A program made the position numbers and the translations under genes. A stretch of 64,000 nucleotides of DNA from Oxalobacteraceae bacterium (lineage in GTDB: Bacteria > Pseudomonadota > Gammaproteobacteria > Burkholderiales > Burkholderiaceae_D): NCBI GenBank assembly GCA_013284265.1, contig JABTBR010000007.1, forward strand, positions 62,001-126,000, written 5' to 3'. Under the pieces are notes generated by a model. The model was not told the origin of the DNA, ran no database searches, and worked only from the letters and a program-made list of their open reading frames with translations. This document shows positions 16,086 to 23,804 of the stretch, piece after piece. Position 1 is the stretch's first letter; each line of letters begins with the position of its first letter.

Positions 16086-18086
16086 ATGATTCGTTTTATT
16101 CAAGTAAGCCTGATGCGCGGTATCAAACCGCTGCTGGAACAGGTCGATATCACTCTCAACCCGGGCGACAAGATCGGCCTGATCGGCGCCAACGGCGCCG
16201 GCAAATCGAGCCTGTTCGCCATGCTGCGCGGCGAACTGCATCCCGACCAGGGCGAGATCGACTTCCCCGCCAAATGGCGCATGGCTTACGTGGCACAGGA
16301 AACCCCGCCGCTCGAACGCGCCGCGCTGGACTACGCCATCGACGGCGACGTCACCCTGCGCAAGCTGGAAGCGGAACTGGCGCGCCTGGAATCGGAGCCT
16401 GCCACCACCGAGAACGGCATCGCCATCGGCGAAATCTACAGCGCGCTGGCCGATGCCGACGCCTACACCGTGCAGTCGCGCGGCGAACAGCTGCTGCTGG
16501 GCCTGGGCTTCTCGCTCGACCAGATGCAGCAGCCGGTGGCAAGTTTCTCCGGCGGCTGGCGTATGCGCCTGAATCTGGCGCAGGCGCTGATGTGCCCTTC
16601 CGACCTGCTGCTGCTCGATGAACCAACCAATCACCTGGATCTGGACGCGATCATCTGGCTGGAAGACTGGCTCAAACGCTATCCCGGCACCCTGATCATC
16701 ATCTCCCACGATCGCGACTTCCTCGATGAAGTGGTGAACGTGGTTGCGCACATCGACGAGCGCAAGCTCAAACGCTACTCGGGCAACTACTCCAGCTTCG
16801 AGCGCCAGCGCGCGGCCCAGATGATCCTGGCCGCCGGCGCCCTGGAAAAGCAGCAGCGCAAACGCGCCCACCTGGAATCGTTCGTCAATCGCTTCAAGGC
16901 CCAGGCCTCGAAAGCGCGCCAGGCCCAGAGCCGTATGAAGGCACTGGCCAAGATGGAAGAGCTGGCGCCGCTGCGCGCCGCCGCCGAATTCTCCTTCGAG
17001 TTCCGCGAGCCGCTGAGCGCACCGAATCCGCTGCTGGTGATGGAAGACGTCGATGCGGGCTACAAGATCGAGGACGAGAAAACCGGCGACATCACCCACA
17101 AGAGCATCGTCCAGGGCATCAATTTCTCGCTGCAGATCGGCCAGCGTATCGGCCTGCTGGGTGTGAACGGCGCCGGTAAATCGACGCTGATCAAGACCAT
17201 CGCGGGCGAGCTGATGCCGCTGACCGGCGACGCCACCCTGGGCAAGGGCCTGAACATCGGCTACTTCGCCCAGCACCAGGTGGAGATGCTGCGCCACGAC
17301 GAATCGCCGCTGTGGCACCTGGCCAAGATCGCCCCGACCGTGCGCGAGCAGGAGCTGCGCAACTTCCTGGGCGGCTTCAACTTCCCCGGCAATATGGTCA
17401 CCAGCTCGATCCGTCCGTTTTCGGGCGGCGAGAAAGCCCGTCTGGCGCTGGCGCTGATCGTCTGGCAGCGCCCCAACCTGCTGCTGCTCGATGAACCAAC
17501 CAATCACCTGGATCTGGAAACGCGCGAAGCGCTGACCGAGGCACTGGCCCAGTTCGAAGGCACGCTGGTGGTGGTATCCCACGATCGCCACCTGCTGCGC
17601 GCCACCACCGACCAGTTCATCATCGTGGCCGACGGCAAGCTGCAGCCCTTCGACGGCGATCTGGACGACTACAAGGACTGGCTGTTCCAGACCAAACTGG
17701 GCAAGGGCACCACGGTGCTGCCGGCGGCCGGCAAGGAAAACAAGACCGACTTCCCGGTCGCCTCGCCAGTGGCGCCAACGGCCGCCGCCGTGCCGGCGGT
17801 GGACCGCAAGGACCAGAAGCGCCAGGCGGCCGAAGACCGCCAGCGCCTGGCCACGCTGCGCAAGCCGTTGGAACAGAAGATCAAGCGTCTGGACGAGCAG
17901 ATCGCCAAGCGCAATGGCCAGAAGGCGGAAGTCGACACCAAGCTGGGCGAACCGGCCATCTATGACGCGGCCAACAAGGCCAAGCTCAAGCAGCTGCTGG
18001 CCGATCAGAGCTTCTTCACCAAGGACCTGGCGCAGCTCGAAGGCGAATGGCTGGAACTGCAGGAACAGCTGGAAGCGCTGGTGTAA
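16086..18086 (+). CDS. ABC-F ATPase, YheS-like
   Basis: A 666-residue soluble protein with two ABC ATPase domains and no membrane segment. The first domain has Walker A GANGAGKSS (about 37), signature FSGGWRMRL and LLLLDEPTNHLDLDA. The inter-domain P-site linker is Arg/Lys-rich and helical (about 240-305). The second domain has GVNGAGKST, FSGGEKARL and DEPTNHLDLET. The C-terminal 120 residues form a Lys/Gln-rich coiled coil. The start (MIRFIQVSLMRGIKPLL) and motif wording are close to E. coli YheS. ABC-F proteins bind the ribosomal E site; YheS-type members act on stalled translation. A clear terminator follows. Confidence 0.9.
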   Translation: MIRFIQVSLMRGIKPLLEQVDITLNPGDKIGLIGANGAGKSSLFAMLRGELHPDQGEIDFPAKWRMAYVAQETPPLERAALDYAIDGDVTLRKLEAELARLESEPATTENGIAIGEIYSALADADAYTVQSRGEQLLLGLGFSLDQMQQPVASFSGGWRMRLNLAQALMCPSDLLLLDEPTNHLDLDAIIWLEDWLKRYPGTLIIISHDRDFLDEVVNVVAHIDERKLKRYSGNYSSFERQRAAQMILAAGALEKQQRKRAHLESFVNRFKAQASKARQAQSRMKALAKMEELAPLRAAAEFSFEFREPLSAPNPLLVMEDVDAGYKIEDEKTGDITHKSIVQGINFSLQIGQRIGLLGVNGAGKSTLIKTIAGELMPLTGDATLGKGLNIGYFAQHQVEMLRHDESPLWHLAKIAPTVREQELRNFLGGFNFPGNMVTSSIRPFSGGEKARLALALIVWQRPNLLLLDEPTNHLDLETREALTEALAQFEGTLVVVSHDRHLLRATTDQFIIVADGKLQPFDGDLDDYKDWLFQTKLGKGTTVLPAAGKENKTDFPVASPVAPTAAAVPAVDRKDQKRQAAEDRQRLATLRKPLEQKIKRLDEQIAKRNGQKAEVDTKLGEPAIYDAANKAKLKQLLADQSFFTKDLAQLEGEWLELQEQLEALV

Positions 18087-18100
18087 GAATGAAGTAGCAA

Positions 18101-18128
18101 ATGCCGCGTATGATGCGGCATTTTTTTT
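18101..18128 (+). terminator. Rho-independent terminator after the ABC-F gene
   Basis: Stem ATGCCGC / GCGGCAT with a seven-base loop, followed by eight T, 14 bases after the stop codon. Confidence 0.93.
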
Positions 18129-18140
18129 AACGCTGGGTTT

Positions 18141-18244
18141 AAAACCCAAGGCCTAACCCTGGGGTCTGACCCAGGGTCCGGGTAGGGGCTACGCCCCGCC
18201 GTTTCCGGCGGAACCGGCCCCCGGCTCTTTGCCGTGGGTTCTAA
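18141..18244. repeat. Dispersed palindromic repeat, long class, copy C
   Basis: 104 bp, between the convergent ABC-F and CheW genes and just after the terminator. The arms are AAAACCCAAGGC and GCCGTGGGTTCTAA. The third core stem is changed to GCCGTTTCC-GGC-GGAACCGGC but still pairs. It is followed by the conserved tail (AAGGCGTTGCGGC). Confidence 0.85.
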
Positions 18245-18270
18245 GAAGGCGTTGCGGCTTGTTTAAGTTG

Positions 18271-18296
18271 TCAGACCAGGGGTACGCCGTGGGTTT
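18271..18296. repeat. Half copy of the dispersed repeat
   Basis: TCAGACC-AGGGGTACGCCGTGGGTTT equals the right half of short-class copy F at 37537-37603 and directly follows copy C and its tail. It is probably the remnant of a second, tandem copy. Confidence 0.6.
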
Positions 18297-18333
18297 GGAG
18301 CGTCTGCCTGTCGCCGCCCCAAGTTTGAACCGC

Positions 18334-18852
18334 CTAGGCGGCGCGGCGCTGTTCCGCCTTGTCGCTGATCGACATCAGCTTGTCGATATCGACCAGGATC
18401 AGGCGCCGTCCATCGACGTTGGCCGTGCCCAGCAGATAATCGACCGCCTGCCCCGCACCCGCGCCCGGAATCGGACGGATCTGCTGCTCGCTCAGCGTGA
18501 CGATGTCGGTCACGCCGTCGACCACCATGCCCATCACACTGTCGGACAGCTTCAGGATGATCACGTCGGTGGCGGGATCGTGCACCGGTGGCCGCGGGCC
18601 GAAGGCGATGCGCATGTCCACGATCGGCATGATCATGCCGCGCGAGGCGGCCACACCGTTGACGATCTCGCCTTCCGAGGCGAAGCGCTCCAGGGTATTC
18701 AGGGGCCGCAGCTCCTGAACCTTGGCAAAATCGAGCGCGTATTCGAGTCCCCCCAGCCGGAAACTCAGGTATTGCGACGGCGTGACTGGCGCCGCGTCAT
18801 TGCACTGCTCAGAATTGCTTGGGCCGGCGCCGTGCGGTTCTATGATATCCAT
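18334..18852 (-). CDS. cheW: CheW-like chemotaxis coupling protein
   Basis: A 172-residue CheW-domain protein that would link chemoreceptors to a CheA kinase. The domain spans about 30-165 (YLSFRLGGLEYALDFAKVQEL, read in parts, then NGVAASRGMIMPIVDMRIAFG, VVDGVTDIV and the C-terminal DIDKLM). The ATG at 18852 is preceded by GAAAGGATC; the upstream in-frame extension lacks CheW similarity. It stands alone, with no cheA, mcp or cheY in the window, so it probably serves a pathway encoded elsewhere. It converges on the ABC-F gene, with repeat copy C between, and is divergent from the HDOD gene. Confidence 0.9.
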   Translation of the reverse strand: MDIIEPHGAGPSNSEQCNDAAPVTPSQYLSFRLGGLEYALDFAKVQELRPLNTLERFASEGEIVNGVAASRGMIMPIVDMRIAFGPRPPVHDPATDVIILKLSDSVMGMVVDGVTDIVTLSEQQIRPIPGAGAGQAVDYLLGTANVDGRRLILVDIDKLMSISDKAEQRRAA

Positions 18853-19024
18853 GATGATCCTTTCGTCCGGGAAATGACAGGCATAGGGGATGCTAACGCC
18901 GCCCCGCACGCCCCTTGTTGACTACCATCAACAATCCCACCGGCGCGACGCCGGCTGCTACAATGACTTCCGCTGTTCCGCACCCACGGCGCACTCCCTT
19001 TTTCATTGACGAGGCAAGGCATCC

Positions 19025-20098
19025 ATGTTCGAGTGGTTCAAGCGTTTGATCATTGCTCCACTTCCCCCTGAGAGCGCGCTCGCGGGCGCCAGCGCCATGG
19101 ATAGGGCCGGCATGTCCGCCGCGCCCCAGTCCGAGGCCGAACACGCGATCGCGCAAGCGCTGGCCGGCACCAACACCGGCGCCAGCCCCAGCTTCGCGCA
19201 GAAAGAGCATGTCGACCACGTCTGGTTCCGCTGGCTGTTCGACAAGGCCGAGGGCAGCACGCTGCAAATGAACCGCGCCGAAGGCGTGGTGCTCGACGCG
19301 CTGGCCGCCATCGTCAATGCCGACCAGTCCGGGTCCGACCTGGTGCGGCGCATGCCCGGCCTGATTCCGCAAGTGCTGCAAAGCCTGCGCTGCGACCGCT
19401 TCTCCGGCACGGAGATCGCGCGCTTGATCTCCGGCGACCTGGTGCTGGTGGCGGCCGTGGTCCGGCTGGCCAACAATGCCAGGCAGTTCGGCGCCAAGGA
19501 GATCGTCAGCGTCGAACACGCGATCCTCGTCATCGGCCAGGAAGGCCTGCGCCACCTGATTACCACCGTGGCCTTCCGGCCCATCATCGATCTGCAATCG
19601 GGCTACTACTCGCGCCGGCTGGCGCCGCGCATCTGGGAACAGGCCGAACGCTGCGCCGTGGCCAGCCGCATGCTGGCCGAGCAGTCCGGCGGCACCGCCT
19701 TCGACGCCTTCCTGGCCGGGCTGGCCCAGCATGTGGGCCTGCTGGTGGCGCTGCGCCTGATGGACCAGGCCAGCGGCGGGCCCGGCCTGGGCTCGTCGAT
19801 GTTCTGCGCGCGCCTGCAGCAGCTGGCGCGCCAGCTGTCCTGCCGCATTTCGCGCGAATGGAATTTTCCGCCGGCCGCCGTGCTGGCCATCGCCGAACAG
19901 GAAACCCTGCACCGCAACGCGCGGCCCTCCGATATGGGGCGCCTGCTGGCCCAGACCGATTACCTCAGCAAGACCTGCATCCTGTCCGAGCAGGGCCTGC
20001 TGGACGAGGCCGACCCGGCCCTGTTCGAAGGCTTGCCGGCCACCGCGCTGGCCTGCTACAACAGGCTGCATGCCTTCGATACCGCCACCACACCATGA
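19025..20098 (+). CDS. HDOD-domain signalling protein
   Basis: A 357-residue cytoplasmic protein with an HDOD domain (about 95-290), a degenerate relative of HD phosphohydrolases used in signalling. The region LVRRMPGLIPQVLQSLRCDRFSG (read in parts), LISGDLVLVAAVVRLANNA and VGLLVALRLMD fits the fold. The catalytic HD pair is not evident, as expected for HDOD. The N-terminal 80 residues have an amphipathic start (MFEWFKRLIIAPL) that could touch the membrane. Its stop overlaps the next start (ATGA), so it is translationally coupled to the CoA-transferase gene, an odd pairing. Signal and partner are unknown. Confidence 0.8.
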   Translation: MFEWFKRLIIAPLPPESALAGASAMDRAGMSAAPQSEAEHAIAQALAGTNTGASPSFAQKEHVDHVWFRWLFDKAEGSTLQMNRAEGVVLDALAAIVNADQSGSDLVRRMPGLIPQVLQSLRCDRFSGTEIARLISGDLVLVAAVVRLANNARQFGAKEIVSVEHAILVIGQEGLRHLITTVAFRPIIDLQSGYYSRRLAPRIWEQAERCAVASRMLAEQSGGTAFDAFLAGLAQHVGLLVALRLMDQASGGPGLGSSMFCARLQQLARQLSCRISREWNFPPAAVLAIAEQETLHRNARPSDMGRLLAQTDYLSKTCILSEQGLLDEADPALFEGLPATALACYNRLHAFDTATTP

Positions 20099-21213
20099 GC
20101 ACTCCTTTCGACAGCGGCGCCGCGCACGCCGCCGCCCCGGTCCAGCAACCGCTGGCCGGCATCCGCGTACTCGACCTGACCCGCCTGCTGCCCGGTCCGG
20201 TGGCCACCATGCATCTGGCGGCGATGGGCGCGCAGGTGATCAAGATCGAAGACCCCGGTCCCGGCGACTATGCGCGCGTGATGGGGCCGGTGCGCGAACA
20301 GGTGTCGCAGTTTTTCGTGGCCGTCAACGAGGGCAAGCAATTCCTGCGCCTCGATCTGAAGGATGCGGCCCAGCGCGAACAGCTGCTGGCGATGGTGGAA
20401 ACGGCCGACGTGCTGGTCGAGAGCTTCCGTCCCGGCGTGATGGATAAACTGGGGCTGGGCTGGCCGGTGCTGCGCGAACGCAATCCGGCGCTGGTGATGT
20501 GCGCCATTTCCGGCTATGGCGCGGACGGCCCGTTTGCCCAGCTGGCCGGGCACGATATCAACTACATCGGCTACGCCGGCATGCTGGACCAGAACGCCGG
20601 CGCCGACGGCGTTCCCGCGCTGCCGAACCTGCAAGTGGGCGATCTGCTGGGCGGCGCCCAGAGCGCGCTGCAAGGCATACTGGCCGCGCTGGTGGCGGTC
20701 AAGATGGGTGGCCCCGGACGCTTTGTCGATGTCTCGATGACGGACGCGGTACTGGCCCACAACATCATGCCGCTGGTGGCCGTCAACAATGGCGCGGCGG
20801 CCAGGCCAGGCCGCGATCTGCTGACCGGCGGCGTCCCCTGCTACAACGTCTACCGCACCAGCGACGCGCGCTTCATGGCGGTCGGCGCGCTGGAGCTGAA
20901 GTTCTGGCAAGCCTGCTGCGCGGTGCTGGAGCGGCCCGACTGGGCCACCCGCCACTGGCAACTGGGGCAGCGCGTCGGCGGAGCCGATGCGCTGGCGCTC
21001 AAGGAAGAATTGGACACGCTGTTCGCCAGCCGCACGCTGGCCGAGTGGACCGCACTGTTTGCCGCCAGCGACTGCTGCGTAACGCCGGTGCTGCGCACCG
21101 GGGAGGCACTGGAGCATCCCCTGTTCAAGGCGCGCGGCATGACTTCGATGGCGCGGCACGAGACCGAAGGCGATTACTGGAGCGTGGCGCAGCCGGTGCG
21201 CTTTGTGGGCTGA
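20095..21213 (+). CDS. Family III CoA-transferase / alpha-methylacyl-CoA racemase-like
   Basis: A 372-residue enzyme of the CaiB/BaiF family. The N-terminal motif LAGIRVLDLTRLLPGP and the loop EDPGPGDYAR are typical. The racemase-type catalytic pair is present: H153 in AGHDINYIGYAG and D183 in NLQVGDLLGG, 30 residues apart as His126/Asp156 in the mycobacterial alpha-methylacyl-CoA racemase. It therefore probably epimerises 2-methylacyl-CoA thioesters in branched-chain fatty acid breakdown, though a CoA-transferase role cannot be excluded. It overlaps the HDOD gene by four bases and the arfB start by three, so all three form one transcript. Confidence 0.82.
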   Translation: MSTPFDSGAAHAAAPVQQPLAGIRVLDLTRLLPGPVATMHLAAMGAQVIKIEDPGPGDYARVMGPVREQVSQFFVAVNEGKQFLRLDLKDAAQREQLLAMVETADVLVESFRPGVMDKLGLGWPVLRERNPALVMCAISGYGADGPFAQLAGHDINYIGYAGMLDQNAGADGVPALPNLQVGDLLGGAQSALQGILAALVAVKMGGPGRFVDVSMTDAVLAHNIMPLVAVNNGAAARPGRDLLTGGVPCYNVYRTSDARFMAVGALELKFWQACCAVLERPDWATRHWQLGQRVGGADALALKEELDTLFASRTLAEWTALFAASDCCVTPVLRTGEALEHPLFKARGMTSMARHETEGDYWSVAQPVRFVG

Positions 21214-21608
21214 TGGCGAGCATCGATCCCCACGAGGTGGAATTTACCGCGATCCGCGCCCAGGGGCCGGGCGGGCAGAATGTGAACAAGGTTTCGTGCG
21301 CGCTGCACCTGCGCTTTAATATCGGCACGTCCTCGCTGCCGGAGCATATCAAGGAGCGCCTGCTGGCCCTGCGCGACCAGCGCATCACCCGCGAAGGCGT
21401 GGTGGTGCTCAAGGCGCAGCAGTCGCGCAGCCAGGAAGCGAACCGGGAAGATGGCTTGCGCCGCTTGCAGGAACTGGTCGATTCGGTGGCCGTGATCGCG
21501 CCGCCGCGGCGCGCCACCAAGCCCACGCGCGGCTCGCAGCGCAGGCGGCTCGATGGCAAGACCAAGGATGGCGAGCGCAAGCAGCTGCGCGGCAAGGTAA
21601 GTTTCTAG
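21213..21608 (+). CDS. arfB: Alternative ribosome-rescue factor / peptidyl-tRNA hydrolase ArfB
   Basis: A 131-residue protein with the catalytic GGQ motif (residues 20-22 in AQGPGGQNVNKVS) of class I release factors and no stop-codon-recognition domain. The C-terminal tail is strongly basic (RRATKPTRGSQRRRLDGKTK and beyond), the part of ArfB (YaeJ) that enters the empty mRNA channel of stalled ribosomes. It frees ribosomes stuck on truncated mRNA. Its ATG overlaps the stop of the CoA-transferase gene. Length agrees with E. coli YaeJ (140). Confidence 0.93.
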   Translation: MASIDPHEVEFTAIRAQGPGGQNVNKVSCALHLRFNIGTSSLPEHIKERLLALRDQRITREGVVVLKAQQSRSQEANREDGLRRLQELVDSVAVIAPPRRATKPTRGSQRRRLDGKTKDGERKQLRGKVSF

Positions 21609-21650
21609 GCCGAGGTATGACTCTGCATTCAGCATGCCGCCACACGTTTT

Positions 21651-21754
21651 AAAACCCACGGCAAAGAGCCGGGGGCCTGCCCCGCAGGGACAGGCGGGGC
21701 GCAGCCCCTCCCCGGACCCAGGGTCAGACCCCAGGGTTACGCCCTGGGTTTTAA
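21651..21754. repeat. Dispersed palindromic repeat, long class, copy D (reverse orientation)
   Basis: 104 bp, between convergent arfB and the first DUF342 gene. It is the reverse complement of the copy E arrangement. The core stem reads GCCTGCCCC-GCA-GGGACAGGC, kept by one G-T pair. Confidence 0.85.
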
Positions 21755-21780
21755 TTTATAGCCGCCGGCCCGCAAGCGCC

Positions 21781-23655
21781 CTATTCCTCTGTCTCCAGGG
21801 CCCAGTCGACACTGCCGCTGCCACCCGAAAACACCGTGGCATGCCCCGCGCTGGTGGCCCGCACCCGCGCCTTGATTTCCTTGGGCGGCTTGTCATACGG
21901 CGGCCCCTGGTCGGGATTGAAGATCATCGTCCTCACCATCGTATCGCCGGTCACCATCGTCACGGTGCAGCGCGAACCGCCCACCACCGCCATCTTCTTG
22001 CGCCGGATCAGATCGATCTGCTCCTGCACTTGTCCCTGCTGCTCCAGCGCAGCCTTCACGCCCAGCGACAGCTTGGCCACCGCCTTCAGCGACGGCCCCA
22101 CCGTGGCCGCCATCTTGTGGAACAGATGCTCCTGTTCCGGCGTGAACACCACCTCGCGCTTGCGCACGCTGGTGGCCAGGGTCAGATAGTTGCGCACTTC
22201 CGGCTGATTGGTCAGCTGGTCGATCTCGCCGCGCTGGCGCTCTGCCATGCGTCCGTGCTCGAGCGCCAACGCGCTCATCTCGGCCATTTTCTGGTCGTAC
22301 TTGGAGGTGTCCGGCACCAGCGGGAACACCAGCATCTCAGTCTGCTTGCGCGGACCGGCGCTGCCGATCTCGATCTTGCGGGCGGCGATGGCGCAGCCCT
22401 CGGCCACCTTGATCAGCACTTCCTCGGCCATGATCTCGCAGTTGCTCGCCTCGCCGATCACCACGCGGGTGCCGGAAATGATGCAGCTCTCGGCGCGCGC
22501 GATCACCACTTCGCCGCGTTTGGTTTGCAGCACCGCGCCCGAAGCCACCCCCTTCATGCGGATGTCGCCGTCGGTATTGGTGGCCGTGCCGCCGACCAGG
22601 TTGCGGTTCAGGACAATGGTGCCGCCGCGCGAGTTGATGGCGCCGAACACGTCGCCGTGGATGGTGATGTTGCCGCCGTCGACGGAGCGCCCGTCCTGCA
22701 CTTCGCCAAACTCCTCGTACTCGCCGGTCAGCTGCAGATTGCCGGTGGTGCGCGCGCTCACGCCCTCGCGGCTGATGATCTTGGGGCCGATCGACATGCG
22801 CTTGCTGCCCGGCTCGATATTGATGAAGCCTTCCACCCCCGAGACCAGGTATTCGCCATCGGGCAGGTTCTCGATCATGGTGCCGGCGCCGGCGATGGTG
22901 TCGAGCTCCAGGTCGCGCGGCTCGGGCGGCTCGATGGCGATGCCCGACAGCTCAAAGCCGCGCAGGCCCGGCTCGCGCGGAACCTTGCGCAGCAGCTTGA
23001 CGTTGGGTTTCACCTGGGGGAAGCGGTTCTGGAAAAAATGCAGGTCGATGCGGCCGTCGGCCGTTTCGCGCGGCGCATTGCTGCGGTGCAGATCGCGCGA
23101 CACTTCCGCGATGCTGGCGTCGCGTCCCGGCGTGGCATTCAGGCGCCGCGCCGCGATGACGCGCGCCGCCTTGGTGCTGGCGCTGGAAACGGCGGCCTTG
23201 ACGGCGGCCGCGTCGATCCCGAAGCGTATGCCCTTGACCCACATATCGGCCACGAATTCGTCGAAATTGAGCCGTGCCGGCTGCGGCGGCAGGTCGGGAA
23301 TCTCGAAAAACACCGGTTCGAACAGGTATTCGGCCTCGCCGTTGATGATCTTGACGGCCTTGTACAGGCCGCGCCGCGCCGCCAGGAAGGGTTCGATACG
23401 GTCGGCGAAGCGCACCAGCGGCTGGTTTTTCAGGCCCTCGGGCAGTTCGGGGCCGCAGCCGTAGAGCTGGCGGATAAAGACCGGGTAATCGAGGCCGGCA
23501 AAATAGGCGCCCGACAGGAATACCTGGCCGGCGGCGGCCTGACAGGCCAACGCCGTGGCGCCGGTCTCAAAAAATACACCGTCCGGACGATTGACGATGG
23601 CTGACGGCAGATCGTCGTGGACTGACTGCTCAAGCGCCGGAGCGTCGTTTGGCAC
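21781..23655 (-). CDS. DUF342/FapA-family protein, paralogue 1
   Basis: A 624-residue cytoplasmic protein of the DUF342 (FapA, flagellar assembly protein A) family. The N-terminal 250 residues are alpha/beta. The middle (about 290-440) is a right-handed beta-helix-like repeat of polar turns (GNITIHGDVFGAINSRGG, IRMKGVASGAVLQT, SCIISGTRVVIGEASNCEI), a polymer-like fold resembling bactofilin or MinC. A coiled coil follows (about 460-550). FapA-like proteins are implicated in cell polarity or envelope assembly; the role here is unknown. I chose the GTG at 23655 because GGGGA precedes it, rather than a TTG 12 bases upstream. It has a tandem paralogue upstream on the same strand. Confidence 0.8.
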   Translation of the reverse strand: MPNDAPALEQSVHDDLPSAIVNRPDGVFFETGATALACQAAAGQVFLSGAYFAGLDYPVFIRQLYGCGPELPEGLKNQPLVRFADRIEPFLAARRGLYKAVKIINGEAEYLFEPVFFEIPDLPPQPARLNFDEFVADMWVKGIRFGIDAAAVKAAVSSASTKAARVIAARRLNATPGRDASIAEVSRDLHRSNAPRETADGRIDLHFFQNRFPQVKPNVKLLRKVPREPGLRGFELSGIAIEPPEPRDLELDTIAGAGTMIENLPDGEYLVSGVEGFINIEPGSKRMSIGPKIISREGVSARTTGNLQLTGEYEEFGEVQDGRSVDGGNITIHGDVFGAINSRGGTIVLNRNLVGGTATNTDGDIRMKGVASGAVLQTKRGEVVIARAESCIISGTRVVIGEASNCEIMAEEVLIKVAEGCAIAARKIEIGSAGPRKQTEMLVFPLVPDTSKYDQKMAEMSALALEHGRMAERQRGEIDQLTNQPEVRNYLTLATSVRKREVVFTPEQEHLFHKMAATVGPSLKAVAKLSLGVKAALEQQGQVQEQIDLIRRKKMAVVGGSRCTVTMVTGDTMVRTMIFNPDQGPPYDKPPKEIKARVRATSAGHATVFSGGSGSVDWALETEE

Positions 23656-23804
23656 TGGATTCCCCAAGAGGTTGTTCGTCGGCGCGCGTCATGGCGCGCA
23701 CCTTCGCCTTTTTTGTTATTAACAGGAAGGGTAACATGATACGGCGCCAAAATCACCGCGCCCGCCCGTGGCGTGTGCACAGGGGCACCGCGGTACCGCG
23801 GGCC